Assembly (NCBI GenBank): GCA_965247705.1
Contig: CBDFHV010000077.1
Location: 62,001-126,000 of the forward strand
Source: CBDFHV01 sp965247705
GTDB lineage: Bacteria > Pseudomonadota > Alphaproteobacteria > Rhodospirillales > CAMCUA01
Length of the DNA: 64,000 nucleotides
Reading direction: 5' to 3'
Below, piece by piece: positions 59,191-64,000 of the stretch; position 1 is the stretch's first letter, and each line of letters starts with the position of its first letter. A model generated the notes under the pieces. The model did no database searches and was not told where the DNA came from. It saw nothing but the letters and a program-made list of their open reading frames with translations. The translations under genes and the position numbers were made by a program.

Positions 59191-60873
59191 TCAGTCTCCA
59201 ACCGGTGGCTCGACGCCGTAAATCGTACGCGCGGTCTCGGCGCTTATGCGTTCCTCCCGCAGGTCCAGGAGCACCGCTTCCGGGTCCCGCTCGCCGGGGT
59301 CGCCATAACCGCCGGCGCCGGCGGTCACTTGACGCCACACCGTTCCCTTGCTCATGGCCACCGGTTCCATCAGCATCACCGGCAGCAATCGCGTTTCCCC
59401 ATTTGACTCGAGAAAGCTCTCCGAGGGTGTGCCCGGTTGGCCGCCGAACAGGCCGTGGGGCGGAAACCGCCGCTTGTCGGTGCGGACGTTGAGCATCACC
59501 CCGTCCGCCAGGGCCTCGTAGTCGCGCCGGATGGCAAGACCGCCGCGATATCGCCCCGCCCCGCCGCTGTCGCGGACCAGGCCGTAATGGCGGATCTCCA
59601 GGGGATAGCGCGCCTCGATCAACTCCACCGGTACGTTGGCCATGTTGCCGCCCAGATGGGGCACGCCGTCCTGCCCGTCATGGTCGATGGCCGCGCCCCA
59701 GTTGCCCATGATGGCCTCGCACAGCACGAAGGCGCGCCCGTCCCGATAGCCGGAAAAGGTCGACAGGGTTGGCCCACCGCAGTTGTCGGCGGTCACCCGG
59801 TCGGGCACCGCCTGGGCCAGCGCGCCCATCAGGCAGTCGATCATGCGATAGCCGGTGATGCCGCGGGCGCCGCAAGCGCCGGGCGATACGGGATTGACCA
59901 GGGTGCCGGGCGGCGCCGTGACCCGGATCGGCCGGGTGAAGCCGTGGGAGTTCGGCAGGTCCTCGGCCATTACCGCGCGCAAGGCGGTGTAGGCGGCGGC
60001 CTTGGTGTAGGGCAGGGGCGAGTTGATGCCGCCGGGCACTTGGGCCGCGGTGCCGGTCATGTCGACCAGCGCCTCGCTGCCGGCAATGGTGATCCGCGAC
60101 TTCAGCACGATGGGCTCGGGATCCTCGCCGATGCCATCGATGTGGTCCTCGAAGGCGTAGGTGCCATCGGGGATACGGGATATCTCCGCCCGCGCCAGCG
60201 CCTCGGCATGGTCGTGGATGGCGGCGAAGGAGGCCGCCATATAGTCCGCGCCATGGCTTTCGAACAGTTCTTCCAGGCCGGTCTCGCAGGTGCGGCAGGC
60301 CGCGAGTTGGGAGTGCAGGTCGCCGATCACCTGATCGGGAACCCGCACGTTGGCCTCGATAATATCGAAGATGGCGCGGTTGAAGCGACCCGCCTCGCAC
60401 AGTTTGAGCACCGGCAGGCGCAGGCCTTCCTGGTAGATCTCGTGGGCGCCCAGCGCATTGGACCCGGCGACGATGCCGCCCACGTCGGCGTGGTGGGCGA
60501 TGGTGGTGGCCCAGGCGACCAGCCGGTCATCGAAGAACAGCGGTTTGACGATGTAGATGTCGGGCAGGTGCTGGCCGGCGGCCAGGTAGGGGTCGTTGAA
60601 GATGAACACGTCGCCGGGCGCCACCGACGCCCCGGCGGTGGCGATCAGATTCTGCATGGCATCGTAGAAGCTGCCCAGGTGCAGGGTCACGGTGGTGCCC
60701 TGGGCCACCGTGCAGCCGCCGGAGTCGCACACCGCGGTGGAGAAATCCATGGCGTCGCGGACGATACTGGAATAGGCCGAACGCATGAGGTTCATGGCCA
60801 TGTCGTCGGCGATGGTATCCAGGGCGTGGCGCACGATCTCGGTAGTGAATGGATCGATGGCCGAGCGGCTCAT
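59191..60873 (-). CDS. Hydantoinase/oxoprolinase subunit B (HyuB family)
   Basis: 560 residues from ATG at 60873, overlapping the hyuA stop by 4 bases (ATGA). Segments: DPFTTEIVRHALDTIADDMA, MRSAYSSIVRDAMDFSTAVC, IFNDPYLAAGQHLPDIYIVK, TIAHHADVGGIVAGSN, NPVSPGACGARGITGYRMID and C-terminal VTAGAGGYGDPGERDP. This branch differs from the tandem HyuB proteins (FNDPYLAAGQHLPD in place of TNDPWMGTGHVYD) and is closer to classic methylhydantoinase/oxoprolinase B subunits. It is translationally coupled to its own hyuA. Confidence 0.92.
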   Translation of the reverse strand: MSRSAIDPFTTEIVRHALDTIADDMAMNLMRSAYSSIVRDAMDFSTAVCDSGGCTVAQGTTVTLHLGSFYDAMQNLIATAGASVAPGDVFIFNDPYLAAGQHLPDIYIVKPLFFDDRLVAWATTIAHHADVGGIVAGSNALGAHEIYQEGLRLPVLKLCEAGRFNRAIFDIIEANVRVPDQVIGDLHSQLAACRTCETGLEELFESHGADYMAASFAAIHDHAEALARAEISRIPDGTYAFEDHIDGIGEDPEPIVLKSRITIAGSEALVDMTGTAAQVPGGINSPLPYTKAAAYTALRAVMAEDLPNSHGFTRPIRVTAPPGTLVNPVSPGACGARGITGYRMIDCLMGALAQAVPDRVTADNCGGPTLSTFSGYRDGRAFVLCEAIMGNWGAAIDHDGQDGVPHLGGNMANVPVELIEARYPLEIRHYGLVRDSGGAGRYRGGLAIRRDYEALADGVMLNVRTDKRRFPPHGLFGGQPGTPSESFLESNGETRLLPVMLMEPVAMSKGTVWRQVTAGAGGYGDPGERDPEAVLLDLREERISAETARTIYGVEPPVGD

Positions 60874-62942
60874 CGGGCGCCCTCCCCGACGGTGATGACG
60901 ATGCTGCCGGCACCGTCCAGGCGGGCGCTGCAATCGGGTGGCACGACAGTTGTGCCTTCGGCTTCCTCGACGATCAGGGGACCTTGACGGGGTGCCTCGT
61001 CCAGGGCGAAGCGATCGATCACCGGCGTGGCGAGCTGGCCGTGGGCCGGCCCGAAATAAGCCTGGCGTTCGCCCGTGGCCGCGGGCCCGTCCGGGCGGGC
61101 GAAGATCAGCGGCGGGCGCGCCTCGCGCAGGCGTGCGGTCACGCCAAGGGCGACGAACTCCACCGTGGAGCGGCCGGCGAAATTGTGCCCGTATTTCCGC
61201 GAATGTTCAGTCTCGAAGGCCTCGACGATGGCGTCGGGGCCGGCGCCTTCGGGCACGTCCACGCGGACCTCGAAGGCCTGGTCCACATAGCGAATCTGGG
61301 CATGACGGGCGATTTCCAGCGCCGCCGGCGGCAGGTCCATGGTTCCCGCCGCCTCACGGGCCAGGCGGTCGAAGCGTTGGGTTAGTTCGGCCGCCCCGGC
61401 CTCGGCGGCGGGCCTCAGAAAGGCGGCGCTCGCCGTCGCCTCCAGCGCCGCCATCAGCAAGCCGAGAGCGCTGAACACGCCGGCCGCCGGTGGCACCACG
61501 ATGGTGGGAATGCGCAGCGCCTGGGCGATGCCCGGGGCGTGCATGCCGCCGCAGCCGCCGAACGCCATCAGTACGAAGCGGCTGGGATCGCGTCCGCGCT
61601 GGGTAGATACGGACTTGATGGCGCGGATCATCTGGGCATTGGCGACGGCGTGGATGCCGTAGGCCGTTTCCTCCAGGCCGCGTCCGAGCGGACCGGCCAC
61701 ATGCTCGGCCACCGCGCGGGCGCCCAAATCTCGGTCAATGGGCAGGCGCCCGGCGGCCAGGGACCGCGGGTTGAGATAACCCAGGACCAGATTGGCGTCG
61801 GTGATCGTGGGCCGCGTGCCGCCAAGGCCATAGCAGGCCGGCCCCGGGCGGGCGCCGGTGCTCTCGGGCCCGACGCGAACCGCGCCGGCCTGGTCCAGAC
61901 GTACGATGCTGCCGCCGCCGGCGCCGATCTCGGCGATGTCGACGGCCGGCATGCGCAGGGTGTAGCCGCCGCCGGTCAGCGCGCTGGTGTGGGAAATGGG
62001 ACTGCCGACCTCGTACTGTTCGGCCACCGCGGCGGCGCCGTCCTCGACCAGCGACGCCTTGGCGGTGGTACCCCCCATGTCGAAGGTAATCACGTCCTTC
62101 CAGCCGTTGGCGGCGGCGAAGACCCGCGCGCCGGTCACTCCGGCGGCCGGGCCGCCCTCGGCGATGAGGCCGGGCTTGGCCAGCACCTGGGGGACGTTGC
62201 CGACGCCGCCGCTGGACTGCATCACCAGCAGCGGGCGGGTCAGGCCGGCCCGGCCCAGGCGTTCGGATAAGCGCCGAAGATAGATCCCGACGACCGGGCC
62301 GAGATAGGCATTGACCACGGTGGTGCTGGTCCTCTCGTACTCGAGCATTTCCGGCAGCACCCGGTGCGAAAGCGCGATGAAGGCGTCGGGCAGGGCCTCG
62401 GCCAGGGCCGCGCCCACCGCCTCCTCATGGGCCGGGTTGGCGTAGGCGTGCAGCAGGCAGACGGCCACCGCCTCCACGCCTTCGGCCGCCAGGGCGGCGG
62501 CCACGCGGGCCAGGTTTTCCAGGTCCAGCGGCCGGCGGACCGTGCCATCGGGGGCCATGCGCTCGGCCACCTCCAGGCGCAGATCCCGGGGCACCAGCGG
62601 CGGCGGCTTGACGTAGAGAAGATCGTAGAGGTGGGGCGTGCGGATGCGGCGCAACTCCAACACGTCGCGAAATCCCGCGGTGGTCACCAACGCGGTGCGG
62701 GCGCCGCGATGCTCCAGGATGGCGTTGGTGGCGACCGTGGTGGCGTGCAGGAAAGCTTCCGCGTCGGTCATGGTCGCCCCGATCCCGGCCGTCAGGGCTT
62801 CGGCGCCGGCAACGACCGCTTCGGCGAAGTCATGGCTGGTGGTCGGCAACTTGAAGGTCGCCAGCCGGCCGGCACTGTCGACCACGGCGACGTCGGTGAA
62901 GGTGCCGCCAATGTCGGCGGCAAGGCGAATGCCGCCCTCCAT
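60870..62942 (-). CDS. Hydantoinase/oxoprolinase subunit A (HyuA family)
   Basis: 690 residues. Motifs: LAADIGGTFTDVAVVD (7-22), TFDMGGTTAKASLV (about 288), AEIGAGGGSIVRLDQAG (about 338) and GARPGPACYGLGG. It is the first gene of the leftward operon and coupled to hyuB by ATGA overlap. The start is the ATG at 62942 (MEGGIRLAAD). It faces a 481-base region shared with the divergent dctP at 63424. A substrate imported by that TRAP system or by the ABC importer is a reasonable guess. Confidence 0.92.
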   Translation of the reverse strand: MEGGIRLAADIGGTFTDVAVVDSAGRLATFKLPTTSHDFAEAVVAGAEALTAGIGATMTDAEAFLHATTVATNAILEHRGARTALVTTAGFRDVLELRRIRTPHLYDLLYVKPPPLVPRDLRLEVAERMAPDGTVRRPLDLENLARVAAALAAEGVEAVAVCLLHAYANPAHEEAVGAALAEALPDAFIALSHRVLPEMLEYERTSTTVVNAYLGPVVGIYLRRLSERLGRAGLTRPLLVMQSSGGVGNVPQVLAKPGLIAEGGPAAGVTGARVFAAANGWKDVITFDMGGTTAKASLVEDGAAAVAEQYEVGSPISHTSALTGGGYTLRMPAVDIAEIGAGGGSIVRLDQAGAVRVGPESTGARPGPACYGLGGTRPTITDANLVLGYLNPRSLAAGRLPIDRDLGARAVAEHVAGPLGRGLEETAYGIHAVANAQMIRAIKSVSTQRGRDPSRFVLMAFGGCGGMHAPGIAQALRIPTIVVPPAAGVFSALGLLMAALEATASAAFLRPAAEAGAAELTQRFDRLAREAAGTMDLPPAALEIARHAQIRYVDQAFEVRVDVPEGAGPDAIVEAFETEHSRKYGHNFAGRSTVEFVALGVTARLREARPPLIFARPDGPAATGERQAYFGPAHGQLATPVIDRFALDEAPRQGPLIVEEAEGTTVVPPDCSARLDGAGSIVITVGEGAR

Positions 62943-63423
62943 GGCCGTTCTCTCCCGACGGGTCAGGCTCGGCGAACATCCGAGCCACCAACTCGAATGG
63001 GGTTTCTAAAGAGGCACCCTGGGTGGACGCAAGGACATCGACGGCGGATTCGTTGCCGACAATATTGCGAATGAAGCAACCCCATGATATTTGTCGCCGA
63101 CAAGGGATAACGAAGTCCGCGCGCGCCGGTCAACGGCATGGCCAAAATATATGGGAGCGATGGGATGGACGTGCCGACACCAGTTCGTGCCGGAGTCGAC
63201 TACGGCGGTATGTTCGCCGCGGGGGGGTCGCCAGCGGCCGGCCGTCCCGTTGTCGGCATAATATGGCCGATGCCAAAACACATCGATCTTGAATCACGTC
63301 GGAATTACATCGGTCGCGGTCATGACCGAGATTACGCGCAACGGGGCCATTTCGGCATCCCGGGAGCGCCAACACGAACCCCCAATGATGGGGCGGTGAA
63401 CCCCTAGCACAAGGAGCGACGAC
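62943..63423. other. Divergent intergenic region
   Basis: 481 bases between leftward hyuA and rightward dctP; it must carry both promoters. No gene with coding character, tRNA or strong hairpin was found. It is richer in A/T around 63060-63160 (AATATTGCGAATGAAGC) than the coding neighbours, which suits promoters, but no site can be named. Confidence 0.4.
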
Positions 63424-64000
63424 ATGAAGCGACTTACGACAGCCCTGCTGGCTCTGCTGGCGGCGGCAAGCTTCGCCGGTCAGCCGGCGGCGGCGAAAAT
63501 GAAGCTAAAAGCCGGCCACCTGCAGCCGGCCACATCGGAACAGGGCCCGGCGATCATCCATTTCGCCAAGCGGGTCGGTGAACTGACCAACGGCGAGATC
63601 GAGATCCAGGTCTTCCACGCCGCCGAGCTTGGGAAGTCTGTCCCCGTGCAGTTCGAGAATCTGGTTTCGGGGGCGCAGGACCTCTTCATCGAGACCATGG
63701 ACTATTTCAAGCAGTGGGACGAACGCTTCGGCGTCGTCAATACGCCGTTCGTATTCCGCGACCGCGAACACTTCCGCCTGTTCCTGGCCAGCGACATTTT
63801 CGCCGACATCGTCAAGAACATCGAGAAGCAGGGCGTCGTGTTCATCGGCTCGCCAAACTACAACTGGATGCGCCAGTCCTATCGCGGCATCCTCGCGAAG
63901 AAGCCCATCTTCAGGCCCGAAGACCTCAAGGGTTACAAGATGCGCATGTTCCAGGCCGAGATGCCGATCAAGGCGTGGGGCTCGTTCGGCAACAGCGTCC
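63424..64000 (+). CDS. dctP: TRAP transporter substrate-binding protein (DctP), 5' part
   Basis: The gene runs off the right edge; 192 residues are visible. Signal peptide MKRLTTALLALLAAAS with cleavage near AAA-KMK, then LKAGHLQPATSEQGPAIIHF, GEIEIQVFHAAELGKSVPVQ, FGVVNTPFVFRDREHF and the conserved FRPEDLKGYKMRMFQAE, where the Arg of KMRM contacts the substrate carboxylate in this family. AAGGAG precedes the start. It resembles classic dicarboxylate-type DctP more than the protein at 11961. Permease genes are expected beyond the window. Confidence 0.92.
   Translation, partial: MKRLTTALLALLAAASFAGQPAAAKMKLKAGHLQPATSEQGPAIIHFAKRVGELTNGEIEIQVFHAAELGKSVPVQFENLVSGAQDLFIETMDYFKQWDERFGVVNTPFVFRDREHFRLFLASDIFADIVKNIEKQGVVFIGSPNYNWMRQSYRGILAKKPIFRPEDLKGYKMRMFQAEMPIKAWGSFGNSV

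Noticed and set aside
1..64000. CRISPR arrays, prophage, rRNA, or restriction/defence systems
   Set aside because: No regularly spaced short repeats, phage structural genes, rRNA segments or recognisable defence genes were seen.

Overview
This is 64 kb of a high-GC chromosome, most likely from a free-living alphaproteobacterium. The lineage is inferred from overall gene style: many TRAP and TAXI tripartite transporters, type I QueF, and catabolic operons rich in GTG/TTG starts and ATGA overlaps. No rRNA or phylogenetic marker is present to confirm it. Almost everything is nutrient uptake and catabolism.

Layout. 1-2.6 kb: the edge of a probable lipoprotein gene, tRNA-Arg(ACG), queF, a small unknown gene and a decayed gene. 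2.6-4.2 kb: an IS1380-family insertion sequence; a second copy differing at one base lies at 31.3-32.9 kb in the same orientation. 4.3-31 kb, between the IS copies: a decayed gene, a hyuB-hyuA-ridA operon, a DMT exporter, a dctP-dctQ-dctM TRAP transporter, and a long plus-strand operon (hyuA, hyuB, threonine aldolase, hyuA, three tandem hyuB genes, a PEP mutase/isocitrate lyase-fold enzyme, two DSD1-type PLP enzymes). An orphan TAXI binding protein with MaoC and MDR genes follows. 32.9-40.4 kb: a minus-strand operon for a CoA-linked acid pathway (CoA-transferase, TAXI permease, two hotdog hydratase-like proteins, CitE-like lyase, amidohydrolase, amidase), which IS copy 2 appears to have cut from the TAXI binding protein. 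40.7-44.6 kb: a complete TAXI transporter with a TIM-barrel hydrolase. 44.7-50.2 kb: two PuuE-like deacetylases around an enoyl-CoA hydratase, a DUF1761 protein, an SDR, a nucleoside deaminase and a phosphosulfolactate-synthase-like enzyme. 50.4-55.9 kb: a five-gene peptide/nickel-type ABC importer. 55.9-62.9 kb: a tight operon hyuA-hyuB-hydroxyacid oxidase-SDR-EPSP-synthase-like. 63.4 kb to the end: the start of another dctP.

How it fits together. The window holds four HyuA and six HyuB proteins, the subunits of ATP-dependent hydantoinase/oxoprolinase/carboxylase-type enzymes, each near a transporter and enzymes acting on hydroxy or amino acids. The inferred theme is import and opening or carboxylation of small cyclic amides, ketones or amino-acid derivatives, followed by aldol or oxidative breakdown. 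The least ordinary parts are the 1:3 hyuA:hyuB arrangement, the adjacent DSD1 paralogues that each lack canonical active-site residues, the EPSP-synthase homologue with altered PEP-binding positions inside a hyuAB operon, and the IS-split operon.
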